64,000 bases of DNA from Prevotella sp. UBA2754 (lineage in GTDB: Bacteria; Bacteroidota; Bacteroidia; Bacteroidales; Bacteroidaceae). Below are positions 51,016 through 61,000 of the stretch, in pieces. Every line of letters begins with the position of its first letter. The first letter of the stretch is position 1. Location of the stretch: assembly GCA_002353295.1 (NCBI GenBank), contig DEJG01000026.1:244234-308233 (forward strand). Reading direction: 5' to 3'. Made by a program: the position numbers and the translations under genes. The notes under the pieces were generated by a model. The model was not told where the DNA came from. It saw only the letters and a program-made list of their open reading frames with translations, and made no database searches.

Positions 51016-51714
51016 CTATTTCAGTTTGGCTATCACAGTCTGGTCGCCAGTAGTAGGTTGGTCCATAATCACGCAGGGCTTAGAGCCTAGAGGCAGATAT
51101 ACATCTACACGTGATCCTAATTTGATAAATCCCAGATGTTCATCGATATAGCACTCCTCTCCTTCTTTAGCATAGGTCACAATGCGACGAGCCATTGCAC
51201 CTGCTATTTGGCGTACTAATATGTCTTCACCGTCAGGAGTTGTAATCATAATGTCAGCATGTTCGTTCTCCTCACTTGCTTTCGGCAACCATGCCTTATG
51301 GTAATTGCCGTTCTGATGATGGACGAACTTGATTTTACCGTCAACTGGGAACCAATTGGCATGCACGTTGAGAGGACTCATGAAGATGCTGATCATCAGC
51401 CTCTGGTCGTGGAAATACTCGTGTTCCTCTACTTCCTCTATAACTACAATTTTTCCATCGGCAGGTGCTACAACAATTTTCTCTGTGTCTCCATTAAAGT
51501 AGCGGATAGGACAACGGTAGAAATTGAGTGCCAATACCCATATCGTTCCGAATAGGATGATGAACACCCAAAAAGGGATAGGGTTGTCAATGAGATACCA
51601 AAGCATGGAACCAATACCTATCAGTAACAGCATACTGATAGTCAGTTCGTTGGTACCTTCACGATGTATTCTTATTTGTTTGAGTCTCTTTATCTTTTGG
51701 ATTCTTTCTCCCAT
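51016..51714 (-). CDS. psd: phosphatidylserine decarboxylase proenzyme
   Basis: A 232-aa short-type PSD with an N-terminal membrane hairpin (about 25-65). Residues VVAPADGKIVVIEEV, FMSPLNVHANWFPVDG and QIAGAMARRIV are family blocks. Self-cleavage at Gly-Ser in KLGSRVDVYLP makes the pyruvoyl group. The open frame extends to 51786, but the promoter -7 box lies at 51748-51755, so the true start is ATG 51714. First gene of the psd-pssA-DUF4834-guaD operon. Confidence 0.92.
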   Translation of the reverse strand: MGERIQKIKRLKQIRIHREGTNELTISMLLLIGIGSMLWYLIDNPIPFWVFIILFGTIWVLALNFYRCPIRYFNGDTEKIVVAPADGKIVVIEEVEEHEYFHDQRLMISIFMSPLNVHANWFPVDGKIKFVHHQNGNYHKAWLPKASEENEHADIMITTPDGEDILVRQIAGAMARRIVTYAKEGEECYIDEHLGFIKLGSRVDVYLPLGSKPCVIMDQPTTGDQTVIAKLK

Positions 51715-51747
51715 GAGTAGTAATACGGATTGTTTCTCTTCAACTTG

Positions 51748-51778
51748 CAAAGGTACAAAATAATTCTTAAATCCTAAA
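51748..51778 (-). promoter_or_regulatory. psd operon promoter
   Basis: Minus strand TACCTTTG (51755-51748) with TTTAGG about 19 nt upstream (near 51778-51774). It lies inside the longest open frame and so decides the start at 51714. Confidence 0.65.
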
Positions 51779-51796
51779 TCATTCATCGTGTTTTTT

Positions 51797-51827
51797 TTGG
51801 CTATTTCGTTTTTTTACCGTAACTTTA
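51797..51827 (+). promoter_or_regulatory. dnaE promoter
   Basis: TTGG (51797-51800), 19-nt spacer, TAACTTTA (51820-51827), about 27 nt before the dnaE ATG. The -7 box deviates at its last base. Confidence 0.5.
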
Positions 51828-51854
51828 CGGCTCAAATCATAAAAAACGCTCTTA

Positions 51855-54800
51855 ATGGAAGACTTTATACATCTACATGTTCATACATATTATTCCATCT
51901 TGGACGGCCAGTCAAGTATCAAGAAATTGGTAGATAAGGCTGTAGCTAATGGCATGCGGGGCATGGCGATTACCGATCATGGAGACATGTTCGGTATAAA
52001 GGAATTTCACGATTATGTTGGAAGTATCAATAAGGGTCGGAAGAAGGAAGGCCTGGAGCCTTTTAAACCTATCTTCGGTTGTGAGATGTATGTCTCGCGT
52101 CATGGCTCTAAATTGTTGCGTCGTGGAAGAGAAGACCAAAGTGGATATCACTTGATAGTATTGGCGAAGAATTATACAGGGTATAAGAACCTGATCAAGT
52201 TGGTGAGTAATTCGTGGGTGGATGGCTATTATATGCGTCCCCGAACAGATCGTGAAGATCTTGAGAAGTATCACGAAGGACTGATGGTCTGTTCGGCATG
52301 TATAGCCGGAGAGGTGCCTCATAAAATATTAGAAGGTGACATTGCTGGGGCCCGTGAGGCTATTGAGTGGTATCATGGCATCTTTGGCGATGACTATTAT
52401 TTGGAACTTCAGCGACACGAGGTGACTGATCCGTCAGTTCGTGCCAACCGGGAGACTTTCCCTTTGCAACAAAAAGCCAACAAGGTGCTTATCGAGTTGG
52501 CAAAGGAGTATGGTATCAAACTTATCTGTTCGAATGATGCTCATTTCGTAGATCAGGAGAATGCCGAGGCTCATGACCATCTGCTATGTCTCTCTACAGG
52601 TAAGGACTTGGATGACCCTACACGTATGTTGTATTCCAAACAGGAGTGGTTTAAGACACGCGAGGAAATGAATGCAATCTTCTCGGATGTGCCTGAGGCT
52701 TTGTCTAACACATTGGAATTGTTGGATAAGACAGATTTTTATAGTCTAGACCACGATCCGATTATGCCTTTCTTCCCAATCCCTGAGTCTTTCGGTACAG
52801 AAGAGGAGTGGAGAAAGAAATTCACAGAGCAACAGCTCTATGACGAATTTACCAGTGATGAGAACGGAGAAAACCAGCTGCCGCAAGAAGAGGGTGAAAA
52901 GAAAATCAAAAAACTAGGTGGCTATGACAAATTGTATCGTATCAAGTTTGAAGCTGACTACCTGGCAGAACTGGCATATGCGGGAGCTAGGCGGATTTAT
53001 GGTGAACCATTGACAAAAGAAGTTGATGATCGTATCCGTTTTGAACTGCATATCATGAAAACGATGGGTTTCCCGGGTTATTTCCTTATAGTGCAGGACT
53101 TTATCAATTCAGCTCGTGATGAACTGGGTGTTATGGTGGGTCCGGGTCGTGGTTCAGCAGCAGGATCTGTTGTTGCCTATTGTCTGGGTATCACTAAGAT
53201 TGATCCTCTGAAGTACGACTTGCTGTTTGAGCGTTTTCTCAATCCCGACCGTATCTCGCTTCCTGATATTGATACTGATTTCGATGACGACGGACGAGGG
53301 AAGGTTCTGAAATGGGTGGAGGATAAGTATGGACATGAGAACTGTGCGCATATCATCACCTATGCCACGATGGCTACTAAGAACTCTATCAAGGACGTTG
53401 CTCGTGTGGAGAAAGTGCCTATTCCCGTGTCGAATGCTTTGTGTAAAGCTATTCCTGACCGATTGCCCGATGTTGATGGAAAAACACCAAAGATGAATCT
53501 GGTGAATGCCATTAAAGCTGTTCCTGAATTGCGAGAGGCTGAGAGCAGTAACGATCCTGCATTACGCAATACCATCAAATACGCAAAGATGTTGGAGGGT
53601 ACAGTGCGCGGTACGGGTATTCATGCTTGTGGATTCATCATCTGTCGTGACCCTATCAGCGACTGGGTGCCTGTTAGTACGGCTGACGACCCAGACTTCA
53701 AAGATCAAAAAACCAATTGTACGCAGTATGATGGTCACGTCATAGAGTCAACAGGACTTATCAAAATGGACTTCCTGGGATTGAAAACTCTGTCGGAGAT
53801 GAAAGAGGCATGTGCTGTTATCAAACAGACACGTGGCATCGATATTGACTTGGACCGTATTCCTATTGACGACCCCAAAACGTACGAACTCTATCAGCAA
53901 GGCCGTACCATAGGTACTTTCCAATTTGAGTCGAGTGGTATGCAGAAGTATTTGCGTGAACTGAAGCCAACAGTATTCGAGGACTTGATTGCCATGAATG
54001 CGCTCTATCGACCAGGACCTATGGGATATATACCGCAGTTCATCCGCCGTAAGCATGGAGAAGAACCTATCACATATGATATCCCCGTGATGGAAAAATA
54101 CCTGAAAGATACTTATGGTATTACTGTCTATCAGGAGCAAGTGATGTTGTTGTCGCGTTTGTTGGCTGACTTCACTCGTGGTGAGAGTGATGCTTTGCGT
54201 AAAGCAATGGGTAAAAAGAAAAAAGACATTGTTGATGCCATGAAACCCAAGTTCATCGAGGGTGGAAAGAAGAATGGCCACGATCCAAAGATTTTGGAGA
54301 AGATATGGAGCGACTGGGAAGCTTTTGCTTCCTATGCATTCAATAAGTCACATGCAGCCTGCTATTCGTGGGTAGCTTTCCAGACAGCATATCTCAAAGC
54401 CAACTATCCAGCAGAATTCATGGCGGCAATTATGAGTCGGCGACGTGACCAGATATCTGAGATCACAAAGTTGATGGATGAATGTAAGGCAATGGGTATC
54501 GCAACGCTGGGACCAGATGTAAACGAGAGTTATTTGAAGTTTGGTGTTAACAAGAAAGGAGAGATTCGTTTTGGTCTTGCCGCAATAAAAGGTATGGGTG
54601 ATGCTGCTGCTGAGGCAATCATTCACGAGCGTGAGAAAAATGGTCCTTATAAGGATATCTTTGATTTTGCACAGCGAATCAATTTCTCGAATGTCAATCG
54701 TAAGGCATTTGAGAGTTTAGCTCTGAGTGGAGGTTTCGATAGTTTCGGCATCGCCCGAGAAGATTTCTTCGGTGAGAATTCAAAGGGTGAAATGTTCTTA

Positions 54801-55589
54801 GACACTTTGGTCCGCTATGGACAGATTTATCAGCAGGAGAAGCAGGAGACTCAAAACTCACTCTTTGGCGGGTTCGGTGACGGCATAGAGATAGCTACAC
54901 CTCCCATTCCAAAGGCTCAGCCCTGGAGTGACATCGAGCGATTGAACAAAGAACGTGACCTCGTAGGCATTTACCTCTCTGCCCACCCGCTTGATGAGTA
55001 TAAGATAGTACTCGACAATCTCTGTAACGCCCGCTGTGACGAACTGGCAGACCGTGCTGTTGCACTCAACGACCGTGAAGACATCACGCTGGGGGGAATT
55101 GTCACGGGTGTACAGACACGATTTAGTGCTAAGACCAATAAACCGTGGGGCATTGTCACCCTCGAAGATTTTAATGGTTCTGGAGAACTAACGCTCTTTG
55201 GTGAAGACTGGCTCAATCTCAAAGGTAAGTTCATCGAAGGGGCTGCTGTCTATATCTCAGGTAAGATGCAGTCTCGTTTCCGCTTTCAGGAAAATAGTCC
55301 AAAGGAATTGAAAATCAATAATGTAGAACTCCTTCAAACGGTGAAAGAGAGAGCCATTGACCGTATAACTATTACTTTGACTACTGACCAGTTGGATGAG
55401 CAGATAGTGACAGAATTGACAGAACTGATAGAAGAAAATCCAGGTAAGACAAAACTTTATATACAGTTGGTTGACCGAACAGGTAAGGGGCATGTACTCA
55501 TGCGTAGTACTTCAAAATTTGTTGATGTAAAAAGTTCGTTGGTTTCATTCATCGACCTGACACCGGCATTGGATTATAAGATCAATTAA
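51855..55589 (+). CDS. dnaE: DNA polymerase III alpha subunit
   Basis: A 1244-aa replicative polymerase. PHP domain at the N-terminus (FIHLHVHTYYSILDGQSSI, AITDHGDMFG), polymerase palm with GPGRGSAAGSVVAY and the catalytic Asp pair in PDIDTDFDDDGR, fingers (MQKYLRELKPTVFEDL, RPGPMGYIPQFIRRK), helix-hairpin-helix region, and a C-terminal OB fold (about 1050-1130, LGGIVTGVQTRFSAKTNKPW). Length fits the Bacteroidetes DnaE1. The start ATG at 51855 has no Shine-Dalgarno sequence. trxA follows by 65 bp. Confidence 0.97.
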   Translation: MEDFIHLHVHTYYSILDGQSSIKKLVDKAVANGMRGMAITDHGDMFGIKEFHDYVGSINKGRKKEGLEPFKPIFGCEMYVSRHGSKLLRRGREDQSGYHLIVLAKNYTGYKNLIKLVSNSWVDGYYMRPRTDREDLEKYHEGLMVCSACIAGEVPHKILEGDIAGAREAIEWYHGIFGDDYYLELQRHEVTDPSVRANRETFPLQQKANKVLIELAKEYGIKLICSNDAHFVDQENAEAHDHLLCLSTGKDLDDPTRMLYSKQEWFKTREEMNAIFSDVPEALSNTLELLDKTDFYSLDHDPIMPFFPIPESFGTEEEWRKKFTEQQLYDEFTSDENGENQLPQEEGEKKIKKLGGYDKLYRIKFEADYLAELAYAGARRIYGEPLTKEVDDRIRFELHIMKTMGFPGYFLIVQDFINSARDELGVMVGPGRGSAAGSVVAYCLGITKIDPLKYDLLFERFLNPDRISLPDIDTDFDDDGRGKVLKWVEDKYGHENCAHIITYATMATKNSIKDVARVEKVPIPVSNALCKAIPDRLPDVDGKTPKMNLVNAIKAVPELREAESSNDPALRNTIKYAKMLEGTVRGTGIHACGFIICRDPISDWVPVSTADDPDFKDQKTNCTQYDGHVIESTGLIKMDFLGLKTLSEMKEACAVIKQTRGIDIDLDRIPIDDPKTYELYQQGRTIGTFQFESSGMQKYLRELKPTVFEDLIAMNALYRPGPMGYIPQFIRRKHGEEPITYDIPVMEKYLKDTYGITVYQEQVMLLSRLLADFTRGESDALRKAMGKKKKDIVDAMKPKFIEGGKKNGHDPKILEKIWSDWEAFASYAFNKSHAACYSWVAFQTAYLKANYPAEFMAAIMSRRRDQISEITKLMDECKAMGIATLGPDVNESYLKFGVNKKGEIRFGLAAIKGMGDAAAEAIIHEREKNGPYKDIFDFAQRINFSNVNRKAFESLALSGGFDSFGIAREDFFGENSKGEMFLDTLVRYGQIYQQEKQETQNSLFGGFGDGIEIATPPIPKAQPWSDIERLNKERDLVGIYLSAHPLDEYKIVLDNLCNARCDELADRAVALNDREDITLGGIVTGVQTRFSAKTNKPWGIVTLEDFNGSGELTLFGEDWLNLKGKFIEGAAVYISGKMQSRFRFQENSPKELKINNVELLQTVKERAIDRITITLTTDQLDEQIVTELTELIEENPGKTKLYIQLVDRTGKGHVLMRSTSKFVDVKSSLVSFIDLTPALDYKIN

Positions 55590-55654
55590 AAACATGGCAT
55601 GATATTTGCAAGTAAGAATATATACATTATTAATATTTAAACGTGAATTAGACT

Positions 55655-55969
55655 ATGGAAGTAACAATCACATCTGAGAATTTTGAAAGCCTGAAGAATG
55701 GTGAACAACCATTAGTAGTTGATTTCTGGGCAACATGGTGTGGACCTTGTCGTATGGTAGGTCCAATCATTTCAGAATTGGCTGGGGAGTATGACGGTCG
55801 TATTGTTGTAGGCAAATGCGATGTGGAGGAGAACGAGGAGCTGGCTGTTGAGTTTGGCATCCGTAATATCCCGACTATCTTGTTTTTTAAAGGGGGTGTG
55901 TTGGTAGACAAAATTGTTGGTGCCCAACCCAAAGCTAAGATTCAAGAGAAATTTGAAGCGTTGCTATAA
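55655..55969 (+). CDS. trxA: thioredoxin
   Basis: A 104-aa cytoplasmic thioredoxin with the active site WATWCGPCRMVGP and cis-Pro region IRNIPTILFFKGG. It reduces disulfides in enzymes such as ribonucleotide reductase. It follows dnaE by 65 bp, with no convincing promoter of its own in the gap, so it is probably transcribed from dnaE's. A hairpin after the stop also ends the convergent tsaE gene. Confidence 0.95.
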   Translation: MEVTITSENFESLKNGEQPLVVDFWATWCGPCRMVGPIISELAGEYDGRIVVGKCDVEENEELAVEFGIRNIPTILFFKGGVLVDKIVGAQPKAKIQEKFEALL

Positions 55970-55984
55970 AGAATTGCAGAATTG

Positions 55985-56016
55985 AAAAAGGTCTCCCCTC
56001 AAAAGGAGACCTTTCT
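55985..56016. terminator. bidirectional terminator between trxA and tsaE
   Basis: AAAGGTCTCC (55987-55996), loop, GGAGACCTTT (56005-56014), with T-rich or A-rich flanks on both sides. The right half lies inside the end of the tsaE coding region. Confidence 0.8.
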
Positions 56017-56424
56017 TGTTCCATCAGCCTGTTCTTCTATTGTCACCTTGACAGCATCATCTGGTAAAATGTCTTCGATGAGTTCTGGCCATTCTATCAG
56101 GCAGAGAGCTCCACTATAGAAATATTCCTCGTAGCCCATGTCGTACACCTCCTCCAGTTTCTTAATGCGATAGAAGTCGAAGTGATAGATGAGGTCTGTG
56201 GTGATAGGTGACTGGTGAGTGGTATATTCGTTCACAATAGAAAAGGTGGGACTGGTTATGACATCCTCACTCCCTAATTCCTCACAAATAGCTTTCACGA
56301 ATGTTGTCTTTCCTGCCCCCATCTTACCATAGAAGGCAAAAACGCGGGCATCACCAATTTGATTGATAAAAGTTCTCGCGGATTCTCGGATTGTGTCTAA
56401 ACTCTCTATTCTTATTTCCATCAT
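55999..56424 (-). CDS. tsaE: tRNA threonylcarbamoyladenosine biosynthesis ATPase
   Basis: A 141-aa TsaE, the small ATPase that works with TsaB and TsaD in t6A modification of tRNAs reading ANN codons. P-loop GKMGAGKTTFVKAI, switch-like SPTFSIVNEY, and YHFDFYRIKKLEEVYDMGYEEY, all family signatures. Residues about 66-75 (THQSPITTD), between NEY and LIYHFD, come from a heptamer array and enlarge a loop that is usually short. It begins next to the porX stop. Two ATGs in a row (56424, 56421) are possible starts. Confidence 0.93.
   Translation of the reverse strand: MMEIRIESLDTIRESARTFINQIGDARVFAFYGKMGAGKTTFVKAICEELGSEDVITSPTFSIVNEYTTHQSPITTDLIYHFDFYRIKKLEEVYDMGYEEYFYSGALCLIEWPELIEDILPDDAVKVTIEEQADGTRKVSF
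56200..56227 (-). repeat. in-frame heptamer array GGTGACT in tsaE
   Basis: Plus-strand units GGTGATA, GGTGACT, GGTGAGT, GGTATAT. Read on the minus strand as the loop THQSPITT of TsaE. Confidence 0.75.
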
Positions 56425-56425
56425 C

Positions 56426-57997
56426 TTATCTGTTTTTTCCTTTAAGCGTGATAATCGGTATGATCATTTCTTCCATCGAAATACCCCCATGCTGGAAGGT
56501 ATTGCGGTAGTAGGTTACATAATAGTTGTAGTTGTTGGGATATGCAAAAAATTGATCGCTAGTTGCAAATACGTAACTCGTCGAGATATTGGGCGCGGGT
56601 AGGTATGCTTTCTGGGGGTCTTTGATGACAAAGAGGTCTTTATTGTCGTATGCTAGATTTTTTCCTAGTTTATAGCGCAGGTTGGTATTTGTATTTCTGT
56701 CACCGATAATCTTTACGGGTGAGTTCGTTCGTATCGACCCATGGTCGGTAGTGATGATGACCTGATAATCTTTCTGTGCCAGTTGACGTAGCAGTTGTGA
56801 CATAATGGAATGGCGGAACCACGACAGTGTCAGTGAACGGTATGCTGCTTCGTCATGAGCCAGTTCGCGCACCATCTTTGATTCTGTTCTTGCATGCGAA
56901 AGCATGTCGATGAAATTAACTACTAGTACGTTCAAGTCGTTCTTTTCCAACGAATTGAATTGATTCAAATAACGTTCGGCATCTTCCACCGTATTGATTT
57001 TATGATACGAAAATGTGTCATGTCTGCGATAGCGTGCTATTTGGGTTTGAATCAACGGAGCCTCGTTCAGATTCTTACCTTCCTCTTCGTCTTCATCCAC
57101 CCAGAGATCTGGAAACATACGGGCAATTTGATCAGGCAATAGTCCTGAGAAGATGGCATTACGAGCATATTGTGTGGCGGTAGGTAGAATACTGCAGTAT
57201 AGTTGTTCGTCAATTTCAAAATCAGCCAGTTCTGTCTCAATGGTCTTCCATTGGTCATATCGGAAGTTGTCGAGCACTATCAGAAAAACTTTTTTGCTAG
57301 CGGACAAAGGTGGAAATACCATACGTTTGAAAACTTCTGGCGACAACATTGGCTCGCAATTGTTATTGCGTGTCCCGGTGGCACTAAACTCAGAAATCCA
57401 CCCCATATAATTCTTCTTCACGAACTTGGCGAAGCCGATATTTGCCTCTTCCTTTTGCATTCGTAGCATGTCACCCATAGCCGAGTCTGTGGCCGAAAGT
57501 TGCAGTTCCCACCTTACGAGTTGGCGATACATCTCACACCAATCGTTCCAAGTGTGGCAGTCCATCATCTGCATACTCAGTTGTTGAAATTGTTGCTGAT
57601 AGGCCGTTTGTGTTACTTCCGCTACAATCTCGCGTTTGTGGATGAATTTTTTCAGTGTCAGCAGTATTTGATTCGGATTGACGGGTTTGATGAGATAGTC
57701 AGCTATATTCTGTCCAACAGCCTGATTCATGATGTCTTCTTCCTCGCTTTTAGTCACCATCACTACTGGGATGGTTGGTTGCAACTCTTTGATGCGTTGG
57801 AGAGTTTCGATACCAGTTAAGCCCGGCATCATCTCATCAAGTAATACAAGATCAAAGGTGCGCTGTCGACATTCCTCAATAGCGTCAATACCATTGGTGA
57901 CAGTTACAACCTCATAGCCTTTCTTCTCAAGGAAAAGAAGATGGGGTCTTAACAGTTCCATCTCGTCATCAGCCCAAAGCAATAATCCGTTTGTCAT
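56426..57997 (-). CDS. porX: PorX-type response regulator with PglZ phosphatase domain
   Basis: A 523-aa two-domain protein: a CheY-like receiver (residues 5-118, Asp54 in VLLDEMMPG, Lys in DYLIKPVNP) and a C-terminal alkaline-phosphatase-superfamily PglZ domain (about 205-515, LIVLDNFRYDQW, IITTDHGS). PorX with its kinase PorY controls type IX secretion, and its PglZ domain has phosphodiesterase activity on oligonucleotides in characterised members. It lies between porW and tsaE with gaps of 17 and 1 bp. Confidence 0.92.
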   Translation of the reverse strand: MTNGLLLWADDEMELLRPHLLFLEKKGYEVVTVTNGIDAIEECRQRTFDLVLLDEMMPGLTGIETLQRIKELQPTIPVVMVTKSEEEDIMNQAVGQNIADYLIKPVNPNQILLTLKKFIHKREIVAEVTQTAYQQQFQQLSMQMMDCHTWNDWCEMYRQLVRWELQLSATDSAMGDMLRMQKEEANIGFAKFVKKNYMGWISEFSATGTRNNNCEPMLSPEVFKRMVFPPLSASKKVFLIVLDNFRYDQWKTIETELADFEIDEQLYCSILPTATQYARNAIFSGLLPDQIARMFPDLWVDEDEEEGKNLNEAPLIQTQIARYRRHDTFSYHKINTVEDAERYLNQFNSLEKNDLNVLVVNFIDMLSHARTESKMVRELAHDEAAYRSLTLSWFRHSIMSQLLRQLAQKDYQVIITTDHGSIRTNSPVKIIGDRNTNTNLRYKLGKNLAYDNKDLFVIKDPQKAYLPAPNISTSYVFATSDQFFAYPNNYNYYVTYYRNTFQHGGISMEEMIIPIITLKGKNR

Positions 57998-58014
57998 AAG
58001 CCGTATTCTAAATT

Positions 58015-61000
58015 TTAATAATAGAAGTCATCATCGAAATCGATGGTTTCCTGATTCTGTGGTATCTCATTAGGCGGGAAGAGGTCGTTCTCTTCGTTTG
58101 CATTCTCTTGTTGTGGTGCCTCCTCTACATCTGCTTCCTCCACGATAGTATCAGGTTGTATTAGTAACTGTTGCTTGGTGACAGGTACAGGCGCTAATTC
58201 CTCCTGGTAGAAAATGTCGTAATCGTCATAACTGTACACTGTTCCTAGCAAAGGGAGGTTCTGGTCGCTGATGATGATTCGCTTGCATCCTGCCAGCCGT
58301 TGAGACATCTGAAGGTTGGCTGATAACTGATGAGCGTATTGCAATGCTTCATCGTAACTACGGAATCCACTCACCATCATCCTACTGATAGCTCCATCGG
58401 TATCAATATTGATATCAAAGTTGCGCACCAGATAGCTGGTGAAGTTATATTTTGCAATATCGTAGAGCAATTGATTCTGATTTATACTATCTGGTGAGTA
58501 AGCTAATATGAAGGTGTAGCGTGTATCTAGCTGAGTACTCAGAGTATCAATCTGTGTCGAGTCGCCAGGGTGTTCTAGATTCTGCCGTTGTCGCCAGATG
58601 TCAGCAGCGGTCATTCTGCCTCCCTGAAGTCGTCTGCCTTGTTGCACGCCTTTCACGATTTGTCCTGCCATATCGCTGACTTCGCTTTCCGGATATAGTT
58701 CTATTATTTGTCGCATTCTGGTCACACAACTGTCGGCACGTTGATTGTTCAGGTAGCTCAGTCCTTCGATAAACAAGAATTTCGCCCTGTTCTGGCCGTT
58801 AGGAAATCGTTGTGCCGAGAGTTTTACATTGGCTTCCACTTCCTGATAGCGCTCGTCTCGGAAAGCATTGTAGGTAGCAGCATATAAGGAGTCTTCAATA
58901 TGCTGGCCGAAACGCTGGTTTTCGGCATAGTAGGGGTCTGTCAGCAGAATAGTCCATTGACTTTCCTTATGCTGTTGTCGCATCTGCTCCAAAGCCATGT
59001 CGGCCTCTGCCCATCGCCCTTCACGAGCATAGATGAGATAGAGATGATACCATGCTTCATCATTATGCTCGTAGCCTGGATATTGGTTTACAAGGCGGTA
59101 TAACATCCGTTGGCTGAGTGACAGGTTGTCGAGTTTGTCTTTCAGAATGACACCCGCTTTCAATAGCGACTCCATGATGATGGCATCGCTTGCTTGTTTC
59201 TGTTCCTCGGTAAATGGAATCTGTGCGAGATAGTATTCACGAGTGTGTGGATCGTTGTTCTCTGCTGAGACAGAATCGTTACTCTCTGTAGTTTCTATAT
59301 TCCCATTGCTGTTTCCCTTTACACCTTCGTTTTCTAGAGAATCTCTCTCTTCAGGTGATTCCTCCTCATTGTCAATTTTTAATACGGTGAGATTCGAGCG
59401 TTGCCAGTTGTCGGAATTAGGACGTCGCCCCCAAAGCTGTTCGAAACGTTGTTTTCCTTGACTCACTGCCTGTTGGTTGTAAAAATACCAAAGGTTGCTG
59501 CCTGGAGTTTGCTGAGGGGTTGGTGTCGGGCGTGATATTGGGGATGTTTGCTGTTGTCCTCCTTGCTGTTGCATCTGTTGCTCAGCTTCAGTTTCTTGCT
59601 GAGCGCGTAGTTCCTCTTTTTCCTTCCTGATAAGTTCCTCTATTACACGGTCAATGGCTTTGTTGCGTTCGGCTTCCGGCATGTTGGCCAATTGTTGTAA
59701 AGAGTCCTGTAGGTGTATGGCATCTGTGTAAGGTACCAATTCGTCAAGCACTTTCGAGCGTTCAGCCAGTTCCTTATAGCCGGGACGGTCTCGATCTAAT
59801 AAACCTATCGCTTCACCATAACATCTACGAGCATCGGCATATTTCTCCTTTTGCCAGTATAGATTACCCAGTTGCAAGAGCAGTACGCCCTTCTCCGTGC
59901 CGCTACGAGTAGCCTTCTTGTTGCCTTCTTCATAAGCTGCAATGGCACGTAAGGTGTCGCGTTGGTTTAAATATACATTTCCGATAGCATAATATACTTG
60001 GTCTAAATATTCTTTATTGTTGTCAGAGGATGCCATACGTCTGAGTTTCTTGATGGTGCTTTTGGCATCTAGTGTTGCCATCACCTCGCTTTGTGCAATA
60101 CGGGCATTGAACTCCAATTCGTAGGGTGGATTGAGTCTAATTACTCGTTTGTAGGCATCATAAGCCTGTTGGCGATGTCCCTGCAGAGCCTCTATCTGTC
60201 CCATTAGGAACCACATGCGGGCACGTTGTTTCTTTCGTTTCTCATGACGTATAGCCTTGCGAAGATAGGTGGTTGCTTCTGTCCATTTTTCGCTGTGTAT
60301 GTAGTAATCGGCCAGTGTGTAGTCCCAATCTGCTGCAGCCTGATGAGGTATGGAGTCGCGTCGTTGTTTGATGATCAAATCTTCAGCCTCGTAGAGCCAG
60401 TCCATTTCTGCATAGCATTTGGCCTGCCATGCACGTGCTCTAGCCAGTATGACGGGTTGAGTTTGATATAAGCGAGCCATATAGCCGAAAGTAGCAGAAG
60501 CTTCTTCGAATTCACCTTTTTGGAATTGTGATTTGCCCATCAGCAACCACGCTTTCCATATAAAGGGGTTATACTCCCGTCGGTTCAGCCATTCAATGTC
60601 TTTTTGGGTCTTACGTCGGTTCTTTTTCCATACGGGGCGAGCTTTGATGCTATGTCTGCGGATGGCTTTCTCCATCTTCTCAATCGAACGGTCAAACTGC
60701 CCTCTACCTAAATCCTTGCTGTTCTTATTAGCAACGGTGTAGAGCGGTATCAATTGGGTGTGGTCGTCATGATTGCCGTTCTCTTTCTCAAGATTTCCTT
60801 CGATAAAGGCCTGCGAGCCATTGAAATAAGTGTTGTATCTGGCGTTGAACGAATGCCACCATCGTGTCGTCGCTGTGTTTTTCTTAGTGGAACATGAAGC
60901 CATGACCAGCAGTAGCAATAGCAGTTCACAAGTCTTTTTACCTTTCTCCACCAGATCAATGAGTTTACATTCAGTCCTACTGCTACAGGAACTACAGTCA

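Noticed and set aside
51715..51786. N-terminal extension of psd.
   Set aside because: The promoter -7 box lies inside it, and PSD relatives begin at the internal ATG.
59400..59600. Gln/Pro-rich segment of PorW considered as another word array.
   Set aside because: Codons vary and no 7-9 bp period is visible; it looks like ordinary low-complexity linker.
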